This document shows, piece by piece, positions 24,763 to 32,679 of a DNA stretch of 64,000 nucleotides; position 1 is the first letter of the stretch, and every line of letters begins with the position of its first letter. This DNA comes from Pseudoalteromonas phenolica. Its GTDB lineage: Bacteria; Pseudomonadota; Gammaproteobacteria; Enterobacterales; Alteromonadaceae. The translations under genes and the position numbers were made by a program. The notes below the pieces were generated by a model. The model was not told where the DNA came from and did not search any database. It saw only the letters and a list, made by a program, of their open reading frames with translations. The stretch spans positions 1 through 64,000 of the forward strand of contig NZ_PNEC01000057.1 in NCBI RefSeq assembly GCF_005886345.1. The letters run 5' to 3'.

Positions 24763-25137
24763 ATGATGCGCCTAATTAAAGTTGTACACAAAGCCCCTAT
24801 CAGAGTTGCCAAAATAAGTAAAAAGAGGCAGCAGATTAGGCTCAGGCGCTCAATGCTTGCTCTGAAAGTTGCACTTGCGCAGGAAAAACAAGAAACTAAA
24901 GAAATGCTCGATATTTATAAGCGTTATAGCTTTGGAGAGGCGCATAAGTCAGAGCTTAAAGTTGCCAATGAACAGCTAGTCGATATTCTTAAAGGGTTAG
25001 GTTTAGGTGTATTTGCTGTACTTCCTTTCGCTCCCATTACTATTCCGCTCATTGTTAAATTGGGACAATGGGTTGGTGTTGATGTTTTACCAAGCTCATT
25101 TTCATTATCCAACAAATCTTCTAAATCTCGCAAATAA
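24763..25137 (+). CDS. LETM1-like domain protein, small
   Basis: A 124-residue basic protein. The C-terminal half, QLVDILKGLGLGVFAVLPFA then PITIPLIVKLGQWVG..LPSSF, matches the LETM1-like membrane segment (PF07766) seen in mitochondrial LETM1 and in small gammaproteobacterial proteins. One or two membrane passes at about residues 72-100 are preceded by a strongly basic helix (about residues 1-45). Two ATGs are adjacent (24763, 24766), with GGTGA directly before the first, so the second may be used. Function in bacteria unknown. Confidence 0.72.
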   Translation: MMRLIKVVHKAPIRVAKISKKRQQIRLRRSMLALKVALAQEKQETKEMLDIYKRYSFGEAHKSELKVANEQLVDILKGLGLGVFAVLPFAPITIPLIVKLGQWVGVDVLPSSFSLSNKSSKSRK

Positions 25138-25196
25138 GTGATCTCTTTAAGCTAAATTGTTATTCTCTCAAAAGACGCAAGAAAACAGAGAACAAT

Positions 25197-26561
25197 ATGC
25201 AACTTCCAATCATTCATGCCGATACAGGCACACCGATTAAATTTATTGAAAAATCAAATTTTGACACTTGGCTTTCATCGCAAGAAAGCTTTGTAAAAAG
25301 TTATGTTGAAGTAACGCGCTCTGCTAATAGCAACATAATTGTGGTGCCTAAACAGAACGTAACTGGACTTGAATTAGTTGTTGTAACTGTGGCTGAGTCA
25401 ACTGATATGTGGAATGCCGGTGACTTAGCAAAGCAATTACCTAAGGGACAGTTCACGCTAGATGTTAACGATGACTCCTTGCTAGGTTATGCGCTTAGCT
25501 TTGTATTAGGAGCTTATCAATTTGCCGTCTATAAGTCTCTACCTGCTATTGAATCTAAAATCGCGATTGCAGATGAAGAAACCTTTAATAAAGTAAAACA
25601 GCAAGCAGAAGCAATTTATTTGGTACGCGACTTGGTTAACATGCCTGCAGCTGACATGATGCCTCAGCACCTTGCTGAAACTATGGAAGAGTTGGCCGCT
25701 CGTTTTGATGGTCAGTTTAGCCAAATTATTGGTGATGAATTACTAGAGCAAAACTACCCAACGATTCACATGGTCGGTCGTGCAAGTGATAACAAACCAA
25801 GATTACTCGATTTAGTATGGGGTGATGAGAGTGCACCGAAACTGACACTTGTTGGTAAAGGTGTCTGCTTTGACTCTGGCGGTTTAGATTTAAAACCTGC
25901 CGCAGGTATGCGTAATATGAAGAAGGATATGGGCGGGGCTGCTCATGTTATTGGTCTTGCACAAATGATCATGGCTGCAAACCTACCTGTTAGACTTCGT
26001 GTGCTTGTGCCTGCTGTTGAAAATGCAGTGTCTCGTAATGCTTTTAGACCGGGCGATGTTATTAAAACACGTAAGGGCATCACGGTTGAGATTGATAACA
26101 CCGATGCCGAAGGTCGCTTAGTATTGTGTGATGCATTAGCGGAAGCACAAACTGAAAATCCTGATTTACTTATTGATTTTGCAACCTTAACAGGTGCATG
26201 TCGAATCGCGCTAGGTACAGAGCTTCCAGGTTTTTATTCGACTGACCAAGCAATTGCAAGTGGCATCATGGCTCAAGGTTTACAAAACCAAGATCCAGTT
26301 TGGCAGCTTCCTCTTTTCGACCAATATAAAGCTTTGTTTAAGAGTGATGTAGCAGACATTGCTAACTGTGGTTCAACGCCATTTGGTGGGTCAATTACAG
26401 CTGCGTTGTATCTGAAAGAGTTTATTGAGCCAGCAACTACGCCTTGGCTTCATTTTGATGTGATGGCTTATAACATCAGACCATTACCGGGTCGCCCAGT
26501 AGGTGGTGAAGGCTTAGGGCTCCGTGCTACGTTTGACTATTTAGCTACACGCTATAAATAG
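25197..26561 (+). CDS. Leucyl aminopeptidase family (M17) metallopeptidase
   Basis: Cytosolic aminopeptidase of 454 residues. The M17 signature NTDAEGRLVLCDAL is intact (near residues 301-314), with metal-ligand segments GKGVCFDSGGLDLKP and KKDMGGAAHV and the catalytic Lys/Arg pair expected there. It releases N-terminal residues using two metal ions. It is shorter than E. coli PepA (503) and has a variable N-terminal macro-like domain, so PepA versus PepB cannot be decided. AGAGAAC precedes the ATG. A strong terminator follows; the gene converges on pepD. Confidence 0.92.
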   Translation: MQLPIIHADTGTPIKFIEKSNFDTWLSSQESFVKSYVEVTRSANSNIIVVPKQNVTGLELVVVTVAESTDMWNAGDLAKQLPKGQFTLDVNDDSLLGYALSFVLGAYQFAVYKSLPAIESKIAIADEETFNKVKQQAEAIYLVRDLVNMPAADMMPQHLAETMEELAARFDGQFSQIIGDELLEQNYPTIHMVGRASDNKPRLLDLVWGDESAPKLTLVGKGVCFDSGGLDLKPAAGMRNMKKDMGGAAHVIGLAQMIMAANLPVRLRVLVPAVENAVSRNAFRPGDVIKTRKGITVEIDNTDAEGRLVLCDALAEAQTENPDLLIDFATLTGACRIALGTELPGFYSTDQAIASGIMAQGLQNQDPVWQLPLFDQYKALFKSDVADIANCGSTPFGGSITAALYLKEFIEPATTPWLHFDVMAYNIRPLPGRPVGGEGLGLRATFDYLATRYK

Positions 26562-26582
26562 AAATCGATAAATTTATAGAGC

Positions 26583-26610
26583 AAAATGCGAACCAATGGG
26601 TTCGCATTTT
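26583..26610. terminator. Bidirectional terminator between M17 peptidase and pepD
   Basis: Stem AAAATGCGAACC / GGTTCGCATTTT with a short loop between two convergent genes. A and T runs on both sides allow use by both strands. Confidence 0.85.
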
Positions 26611-26623
26611 TTATTAATAAGCA

Positions 26624-28102
26624 TTACTTAGCAGGAATGTTCTCTAAGATAGCTTTCATTTGTTGCCAATATAAACCCACAGATTCAATGTTTACCTTCT
26701 CATCAGGAGAGTGCGGGAATTTGATTGTAGGACCAAATGAAATCATGTCCATTTCTGGGTATGGTTCTTTGAAAAGACCACACTCTAGGCCAGCATGAAT
26801 AACCATGATGTGCGGTTTATGACCATAAATATCTTCATACACGTCACGGAAAGTATGTAAGATTTGTGAGTCAGGATCTGGTTTCCATCCCGGATATGCA
26901 CCACTGAATTCAATCGTTGCGCCAGCTAGGCTTGCTAGCGAAGCAAGTGTACCTTCTACGTCAGTACGACCAGAATCAATTAAAGAGCGGATCAAACACA
27001 GCACTTCGATACTGTCTTCGTTTGTTTCAATGACACCCATATTTAGTGATGTTTCAACTACACCTTGAATGTCATCACTCATGCGTACTACACCATTTGG
27101 ACAGGCATTGAGTAGTGACAACACTGTATTTTGGCTGCTTGCGCTTAATGGCAAGGCATCACTTTCAAATGTTTGCGCTTTAAAAGATAAGTTTGCTTCA
27201 ATGGCGCTTAATTCAGTTTTTGTTATTGTTTCAAACTCAGAGATTAAGTTTAGAAATGCGTCTAATTGTTCATTTTCAACTAACACTTCAGCATACGCTT
27301 CACGAGGAATAGCGTTTCTCAGTGAACCGCCATTAAAAGTGACTAACTGAACGTTTAAGTTGGCTGTGTGATTTTTCAAAAAGCGTGCAAGGAGTTTATT
27401 AGCATTAGCGCGGCCAGTATGAATATCTACGCCAGAGTGCCCACCTCTTAAGCCATTTAGCACAAGTTTTAAGCGTATTGAATCTTGACTGATAGCTTGA
27501 CGTTCTAATTGCAAAGTAAGGCTTGCATCTACGCCACCGGCACAGCCCATGTAAATCTCACCTTCTTGCTCAGAATCTGTATTTAGAAGAATGTCACCTT
27601 CTAACCAGCCAGCTTCTAAACCGAATGCGCCAGTCATACCTGCTTCTTCATCAATAGTTAGAAGTACTTCAAGCGGACCGTGTTTAATGTCATCAGCAGC
27701 CAATACAGCAAGGCACGACGCCATACCTATGCCGTTGTCAGCACCTAAAGTAGTGTCAGTTGCAGTAACCCATTCACCGTCGATGTAAGGTTTAATAGCA
27801 TCAGTTACAAAGTCATGTTCAGTGCCGTCATTCTTTTGCGGTACCATATCAATATGCGCTTGAAGGACTACTGGCTTTTTATGTTCCATGCCTGGGAAGG
27901 CAGGCTTTTTAATGAAAACGTTGCCAGTCTCGTCTCTTTTAACTTCAAGAGATTGACTTTTTGCCCAGTCAATAATGAATTGTGCAAGTGCTTCTTCATG
28001 CTTGGATGGATGAGGAAAAGAACAAATTTGATCAAAGAATTGCCAAATTGCTTGGGGTTCTAATTGGCTAATTTCAGAATGTGGAGTGAACAATGTTTTC
28101 AA
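26624..28102 (-). CDS. pepD: Aminoacyl-histidine dipeptidase (peptidase D)
   Basis: M20-family zinc dipeptidase (carnosinase type) of 492 residues. Zinc-site segments are QAHIDMVPQKN (His near residue 80), TLGADNGIG (bridging Asp), EEAGMTGAFGL (catalytic Glu and ligand), NTDSEQEGEIYMG and the C-terminal IHAGLECGLFK and FGPTIKFPHSPDE. No suitable ATG exists: the frame opens with TTG at 28147, and TTG at 28102 has AAGGG six bases upstream and matches the usual family N terminus (SQLEPQAIWQFF), so it is chosen. Convergent with the M17 aminopeptidase gene. Confidence 0.93.
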   Translation of the reverse strand: MKTLFTPHSEISQLEPQAIWQFFDQICSFPHPSKHEEALAQFIIDWAKSQSLEVKRDETGNVFIKKPAFPGMEHKKPVVLQAHIDMVPQKNDGTEHDFVTDAIKPYIDGEWVTATDTTLGADNGIGMASCLAVLAADDIKHGPLEVLLTIDEEAGMTGAFGLEAGWLEGDILLNTDSEQEGEIYMGCAGGVDASLTLQLERQAISQDSIRLKLVLNGLRGGHSGVDIHTGRANANKLLARFLKNHTANLNVQLVTFNGGSLRNAIPREAYAEVLVENEQLDAFLNLISEFETITKTELSAIEANLSFKAQTFESDALPLSASSQNTVLSLLNACPNGVVRMSDDIQGVVETSLNMGVIETNEDSIEVLCLIRSLIDSGRTDVEGTLASLASLAGATIEFSGAYPGWKPDPDSQILHTFRDVYEDIYGHKPHIMVIHAGLECGLFKEPYPEMDMISFGPTIKFPHSPDEKVNIESVGLYWQQMKAILENIPAK

Positions 28103-28165
28103 TGTGTTGCCCTTATTTGAATGTAACCGTTTAATATTACCATTCAATTAAGGGCAGAGGATAGC

Positions 28166-29230
28166 TTACTGACAGTAGTTAATGGCGTCGGCCATTATCT
28201 CTAATCCAGTTTGTTTACACTCTGGCAGCTCAGCTTTACTTTCAATGATAGGCGTAACGCGTTCGCCCCATTTAATGTAACTTGCTGCCCAAGTTAAACC
28301 TGCACCAAATGCAGCACTCATTATATGACTATGTGGTTTGATTTTGCCTTGCTCTAATGCTTCACACAGTGCAATTGGGATCGTTGCAGCAGAGGTGTTG
28401 CCATAATGCTGGATATTGACCATCACTTTGTCATCGCTAAGCTGCAATTGTTTGGCAATGGCTTGAATAATTCTTAGATTTGCTTGATGAGGGATAAGCA
28501 TATCGATGTCTTCGAGTGCTAAATTTGCTTGTGATAGCACATCATCACAGGCTTCGCTCATGCCTTTTACCGCGCGCTTAAAGATATCTTTTCCTTGGAA
28601 CAAAATATCAGATGGTTGTGCTGAATCGTGTTTATCTATGTCAGTGCCGAAGTTTCGGATATGAAGAATCTCTCTTTCTTCTGAATCACAACCTGTTTTT
28701 GTCGCTAGCAGGCCTGACTCTTCACTTGATGCTTCAAGCACAACTGCACCTGCACCATCACCGAACAGAACTGCACTGTCACGTTTTGCCCAGTTTACAT
28801 GCCAGAGCATTCTTTCAGCAGCAATAACCACTGCGCGCTTTACCATACCGGCACGAATTTGAGCGGTCGCATTTTGTAATGCATATAAGAAACCAGAACA
28901 TGCTGCATTTACATCACATGCCGCTGCACCGGTTGCCCCGATTTGCTGCTGAACATATGAGGCTGTATTTGCGACAAGTGTAGAAGGGGTGCAAGTAGCA
29001 AGTAACACGAGGTCAATGTCTTCTCCTGCAATACCAGCACAATCCAATGCACGTTTAGCTGCAACAGTCGCTAATTCACCAGTACCAACATGACTGACTC
29101 TTCTCGATTTTATGCCTGTGCGCGTTGAAATCCACTCATCGGTGGTGTCTACTACTGTGCTTATATCTTCGTTTGAAAGTGTTGCTGGTGGTGTACATTT
29201 ACCCCAGCCAATAATTTTGGCGTATTGCAT
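28166..29230 (-). CDS. 3-oxoacyl-ACP synthase III (KAS III) family protein
   Basis: Thiolase-fold condensing enzyme, 354 residues, with a complete Cys-His-Asn triad: Cys111 (NAACSGFLYAL), His248 (LIPHQANLRI) and Asn278 (HYGNTSAATIP). FabH starts fatty acid synthesis from acetyl-CoA. This protein is longer than E. coli FabH (317) by a C-terminal tail (about 25 residues ending MADAINYCQ) and lies outside a fab cluster, so it may be a second paralogue with a different acyl starter. Upstream of pepD by 64 bases and read in the same direction. Confidence 0.9.
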   Translation of the reverse strand: MQYAKIIGWGKCTPPATLSNEDISTVVDTTDEWISTRTGIKSRRVSHVGTGELATVAAKRALDCAGIAGEDIDLVLLATCTPSTLVANTASYVQQQIGATGAAACDVNAACSGFLYALQNATAQIRAGMVKRAVVIAAERMLWHVNWAKRDSAVLFGDGAGAVVLEASSEESGLLATKTGCDSEEREILHIRNFGTDIDKHDSAQPSDILFQGKDIFKRAVKGMSEACDDVLSQANLALEDIDMLIPHQANLRIIQAIAKQLQLSDDKVMVNIQHYGNTSAATIPIALCEALEQGKIKPHSHIMSAAFGAGLTWAASYIKWGERVTPIIESKAELPECKQTGLEIMADAINYCQ

Positions 29231-29359
29231 AGTTTCTTATCTCATCTGACCAGGTGGCGTTTATAACAAACTTCTTTTTGTAATTCTAGTCAAGGATACT
29301 TTATGTAGTGTGAAGAAGTAGTCTAAGCTTAGATTAAAGTCTTTGAATTTGGGGTGATT

Positions 29360-29761
29360 ATGGCAAATAAAATGACGACTTCGCTAATAAGCCACCTTAT
29401 TGAATTGGAGAGGCAGTTACTGGACCCAGTTGTTAGAGCATCGAAAAACCAATTAAGCCATTTACTTCATGACGACTTTTATGAGATTTCGGCAAATGGC
29501 TTAATGTTTAATAAGCAACATGTGATTGGTAGGTTACCGCTCGAGAAAATTCCACAGATCTATAACCAAGACTTTAAGGGACAAGTATTGAGCGACACGC
29601 TTGCCCAACTGACCTATCATGCAGCCTATCGAATGAATGTGCATCATGCCTTGAATTTTTCAATTCGAATGTCAATTTGGGCTAAAACAGAAAAAGGGTG
29701 GCAGTTGTTCTTTCATCAAGGCACCCCTTGTCCTGAGTTCACTTTGCACTATGAAGAGTAG
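29360..29761 (+). CDS. SnoaL-like / DUF4440 protein
   Basis: A 133-residue NTF2-like protein: helix LISHLIELERQLLDPVVRAS, then HLLHDDFYEISANGLMFNK and a final WQLFFHQGTPC strand, the usual DUF4440 plan. Such folds serve as small-molecule hydrolases or binding proteins; there is no specific clue here. ATG at 29360 is preferred over the GTG six bases upstream because GGGGTGA then lies at proper distance. It precedes the RegB-type kinase by about 100 bases and could share its promoter region. Confidence 0.8.
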   Translation: MANKMTTSLISHLIELERQLLDPVVRASKNQLSHLLHDDFYEISANGLMFNKQHVIGRLPLEKIPQIYNQDFKGQVLSDTLAQLTYHAAYRMNVHHALNFSIRMSIWAKTEKGWQLFFHQGTPCPEFTLHYEE

Positions 29762-29859
29762 CTGCAATTTTTGTTTCATATCAACGAAACTGAGGTTTAG
29801 TTTTACCAGTTAAGCAGAGTCAGTTAAAGTGTTGCTCAAATTTTTTTTGAGCGTATTAC

Positions 29860-31089
29860 ATGATCAGCTTTTCGCCGCAATCAGCCATTGGTCGCTTATT
29901 ATTACTTAGAACTATCGCCATTTTGATGCAATTGCTTTTGGTATTAGCTTCGGCATTTTGGTTTGATAAGTCCATTGAGCTATTACCAGTATTGACTGTT
30001 ATTGCTATTGAGTCTTGCTTCCAATTGGTCAGTGTGTTCGCCTATAGAAAAACCAGTGAAGCAGCACCTTCGGGTATGATGCTGCAGTTGCTAGCCGATA
30101 TCATGTTTATGACGATTCTACTGAGCTTGTCAGGTGGTGCGAGTAATGCGTTTGTGTCAATGCTGATTATTCCAATCGTCATTGCTGCTGTGACCTTGCC
30201 TAGCCAGTTTGTGATAATTATCTCTCTCTGTTCATTAGTCGCATATGGTTATTTATTTGTGACTATGGGGGGGCATCACATGCATCACATGGACATGGAG
30301 TTGCATTTTAAAGGCATGTGGGCAAATTTTGTATTAAGTGTATTTATTGTTGTTATGGTTGTCATGGCAATGGCGAAGCAACTAAGGGTTAAAGAGCAGT
30401 CTTTAGCTAAAGTAAGAGAGAAACAACTTAAAAATGAGCAGCTCATTGCGTTGGGGAGTGCCGCTGCGCAGGCAACTCATCAACTGGCAACACCACTTGG
30501 TAACATTAATTTATTGTTTGAAGAGTTGAAAGAAGACTATCCAGAACACCCCGCATTAGTAGATATGGGAAAAGCCATCACTACTTGTAAAGAGCAACTT
30601 GATTTGTTTAGAGCACAAACAGAAAAATTGAAATCTTCAGATAGTTTTGGTGTACAAAGCACACTGGCGATTTTAGAAGAACTTGAAACCTTGATGGCCT
30701 TACAATTCCCTGAACAGAGCTTAATTATGGACGAAGTAGTTGATACTTTCGTCAGTGATGACCCCATGCTGATCCCTGCTTTATTGAATGTACTCGCAAA
30801 TGCCGCGCAGGCCAATATTAAAACCAATGCAAAAGAGATAGTTTTACAAAGTTCAATTGAAAAAGGCACTTGGGTGCTATCGATAATTGATCATGGTCCG
30901 GGGTTCGACCCTAAAAAGATGGAACGCTTGGGTCATACAATAGTAAAAAGTGAGTCGGGTCTTGGTATGGCGTTGGTTTTATCTCATGCATCAATAGAAC
31001 GATTAAAAGGAACAATTAGATTAGAGAACCAGTGTAAATATGGTGCTAAAACAACCATCATTTTGCCGATTAAAGAAAATGAGTTATGA
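29860..31089 (+). CDS. regB: RegB/PrrB-type redox sensor histidine kinase
   Basis: Six-helix inner-membrane histidine kinase, 409 residues. Membrane helices span about residues 14-170; the quinone-binding-type loop GGASNAF (92-98) differs from the usual GGxxNPF by Pro to Ala. H-box: AAQATHQLATPLGNI with phospho-acceptor His207. A cysteine (Cys243, ITTCKEQLDLFRAQ) sits where RegB has its redox-active Cys. ATPase lobe: N box LLNVLANAAQAN, G1 DHGPGFDP, G2 ESGLGMAL. A His-rich periplasmic or loop segment GGHHMHHMDMELH (137-149) is unusual. The stop overlaps the start of the regulator gene by four bases. Confidence 0.9.
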   Translation: MISFSPQSAIGRLLLLRTIAILMQLLLVLASAFWFDKSIELLPVLTVIAIESCFQLVSVFAYRKTSEAAPSGMMLQLLADIMFMTILLSLSGGASNAFVSMLIIPIVIAAVTLPSQFVIIISLCSLVAYGYLFVTMGGHHMHHMDMELHFKGMWANFVLSVFIVVMVVMAMAKQLRVKEQSLAKVREKQLKNEQLIALGSAAAQATHQLATPLGNINLLFEELKEDYPEHPALVDMGKAITTCKEQLDLFRAQTEKLKSSDSFGVQSTLAILEELETLMALQFPEQSLIMDEVVDTFVSDDPMLIPALLNVLANAAQANIKTNAKEIVLQSSIEKGTWVLSIIDHGPGFDPKKMERLGHTIVKSESGLGMALVLSHASIERLKGTIRLENQCKYGAKTTIILPIKENEL

Positions 31090-31613
31090 AATTACTTATC
31101 ATTGAAGACGATGAAGCATTTGCAAGAACACTTGCTAGACGACTGCAAAAGCATGGATTTGATGGCCATGTTGAAAGCAACGAAGCGAATGTAATGCCTG
31201 CTATTGAAACAATTTCCCCTGATTTTGTGTTGCTAGATATGAAACTGCAGACTAAATCAGGGTTACATTTCATCGAACCGATTAAGGCATACAAACCAAG
31301 TATCAAACTTGTGTTGTTAACTGGGTTTGCGAGTATCGCCACGGCTGTTGAAGCGGTTAAACTGGGCGCTGATGATTATTTAACTAAACCTGCTGATACT
31401 TTGTTGATAGTTCAAACCTTGTTAGGGTCAGAAGGCGTTCAAAAAACTGAATTGCAATCAGAGCCGAGAATGTCAGCAGAGCGATTAGAATGGGAACATA
31501 TTCAACAGGTGCTAAAAGCCAACAATGGCAATGTGTCTGAAACGGCAAGACAGCTAAACATGCATAGAAGAACACTACAACGTAAACTTCAGAAAAAGCC
31601 TGTCCAAAAATAG
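31086..31613 (+). CDS. regA: RegA/PrrA-type response regulator
   Basis: A 175-residue response regulator: receiver domain with Asp8-Asp9, phospho-acceptor Asp51 (LLDMKL), Thr79 and Lys101 (LTKPAD), then a short Fis-type HTH, RMSAERLEWEHIQQVL followed by NVSETARQLNMHRRTLQRKL, which is nearly invariant in RegA/PrrA/ActR/RoxR. Phosphorylated RegA controls respiration and redox genes. Co-translated with the kinase through an ATGA overlap. Confidence 0.94.
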   Translation: MKLLIIEDDEAFARTLARRLQKHGFDGHVESNEANVMPAIETISPDFVLLDMKLQTKSGLHFIEPIKAYKPSIKLVLLTGFASIATAVEAVKLGADDYLTKPADTLLIVQTLLGSEGVQKTELQSEPRMSAERLEWEHIQQVLKANNGNVSETARQLNMHRRTLQRKLQKKPVQK

Positions 31614-31681
31614 TCAATAATTGCGAGTTTGAAGTTTATTAACTAGATTTGAAATTACGAATGGTTTGATGCTTCATTATT

Positions 31682-32086
31682 ATGCAGTTGGCAGAACTTA
31701 ATTATTGGGCAATTTTACTTGCCGCGTTATCTTCTTTTATGCTGGGAGGTTTATGGTACTCCCCGGTGTTATTTGGTAAAACTTGGTTAGAGGGCTGTGG
31801 GTTAACTGAGCTTGATTTACAAAACAGCGATCCAAAATTAATCTATGGTTTAGCATTTATATTGTCATTGCTGGCTGCGTTTGTCTTGGCGTTAATATTA
31901 GGGCCAGATCCTAACATCACACAATCAATAACTATTGGCGCTGCGGTTGGCATTGGTTTAGCGTCAAGCTCATTGGGTATTTCATACATATTCGAGCAAA
32001 GGCCACTAAGTTTGTTTTTAGTTAATGGGGGTTACCATACCTTCCAGTTTATTCTTATGGCAGTGATACTGAGTGTTACTGGCTAA
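31682..32086 (+). CDS. DUF1761 membrane protein
   Basis: A 134-residue membrane protein with four hydrophobic spans, at about residues 8-25, 55-75, 80-102 and 112-132. The start LNYWAILLAALSSFMLGGLW with YSPVLFGKTW is the DUF1761 signature. Function unknown. It follows the RegA gene by 70 bases on the same strand, and a terminator comes after it. Confidence 0.85.
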   Translation: MQLAELNYWAILLAALSSFMLGGLWYSPVLFGKTWLEGCGLTELDLQNSDPKLIYGLAFILSLLAAFVLALILGPDPNITQSITIGAAVGIGLASSSLGISYIFEQRPLSLFLVNGGYHTFQFILMAVILSVTG

Positions 32087-32112
32087 TAAATAAAATCTTT
32101 CAATACTTATTT

Positions 32113-32137
32113 ACAGGGCGGACATTTGCCCTGTTTT
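32113..32137 (+). terminator. Terminator after DUF1761 gene
   Basis: Stem ACAGGGC / GCCCTGT with an eight-base loop followed by TTTT. Confidence 0.7.
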
Positions 32138-32295
32138 CATTTTGCTTCCTCATTTAGTTTAGATACGTTTTGCTGTTTCAATGAGTGAAAGTAGCCCTTC
32201 CCATGGAGTGGGCCAGTATTTTCGGGTTAACTAATCTTATATTGCTTCAAACAGTTCTGATGAGGAATGGTAGCAATTGATAGTGGATACAAAAC

Positions 32296-32556
32296 GTGAT
32301 TGATATTCTTTTTGATGTCATTGGTATGACAGGAACGGCGCTTGTGGTTGGCGCTTTTTTTATGCTTCAACTTGGTAAGGCGGAGCCCACCGGTATTGTT
32401 TATAACTTAATGAATTTAAGTGGCGCAATATTATTACTCATTAGTCTTTGTTACAACTTCAACTTAGCAAGTTTCGTCATTGAGTTATTCTGGATTGCTG
32501 CATCTTTAATCGGTTTATATAATTACTTTAAGGAAAAGCGCACTCAATTGGCCTAA
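32296..32556 (+). CDS. CBU_0592 family small membrane protein
   Basis: An 86-residue protein with three hydrophobic segments and the family pattern IGMTGTALVVGAFFMLQLGK, NLMNLSGAILLLISL and ELFWIAASLIGLY. Function unknown. GTG at 32296 is the only reasonable start; its ribosome binding site is weak. Confidence 0.8.
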   Translation: MIDILFDVIGMTGTALVVGAFFMLQLGKAEPTGIVYNLMNLSGAILLLISLCYNFNLASFVIELFWIAASLIGLYNYFKEKRTQLA

Positions 32557-32581
32557 AAAAGGCAAAATAAAATTTAAAACT

Positions 32582-32632
32582 TGCACAGACTGTTAACATT
32601 AGTATTATTAATACTATGTTGATGGGCTGTGC
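32582..32632. promoter_or_regulatory. Nested palindrome upstream of a TonB receptor
   Basis: The centre AGTATTA-T-TAATACT (32602-32616) is a perfect 7-1-7 palindrome. It is flanked by AACAT/ATGTT arms and, farther out, by TGCACAG / CTGTGCA (32582 and 32626-32632). No T run follows, so an operator or folded leader is more likely than a terminator. It lies about 50 bases before the receptor start at 32680. The 7-1-7 form is that of Fur-type sites, but the bases do not match the Fur consensus well. Confidence 0.5.
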
Positions 32633-32679
32633 ATGTAATTGTGCTTAGTTGCTTTATCTCTGAAAAATTGAGCTAAGCT

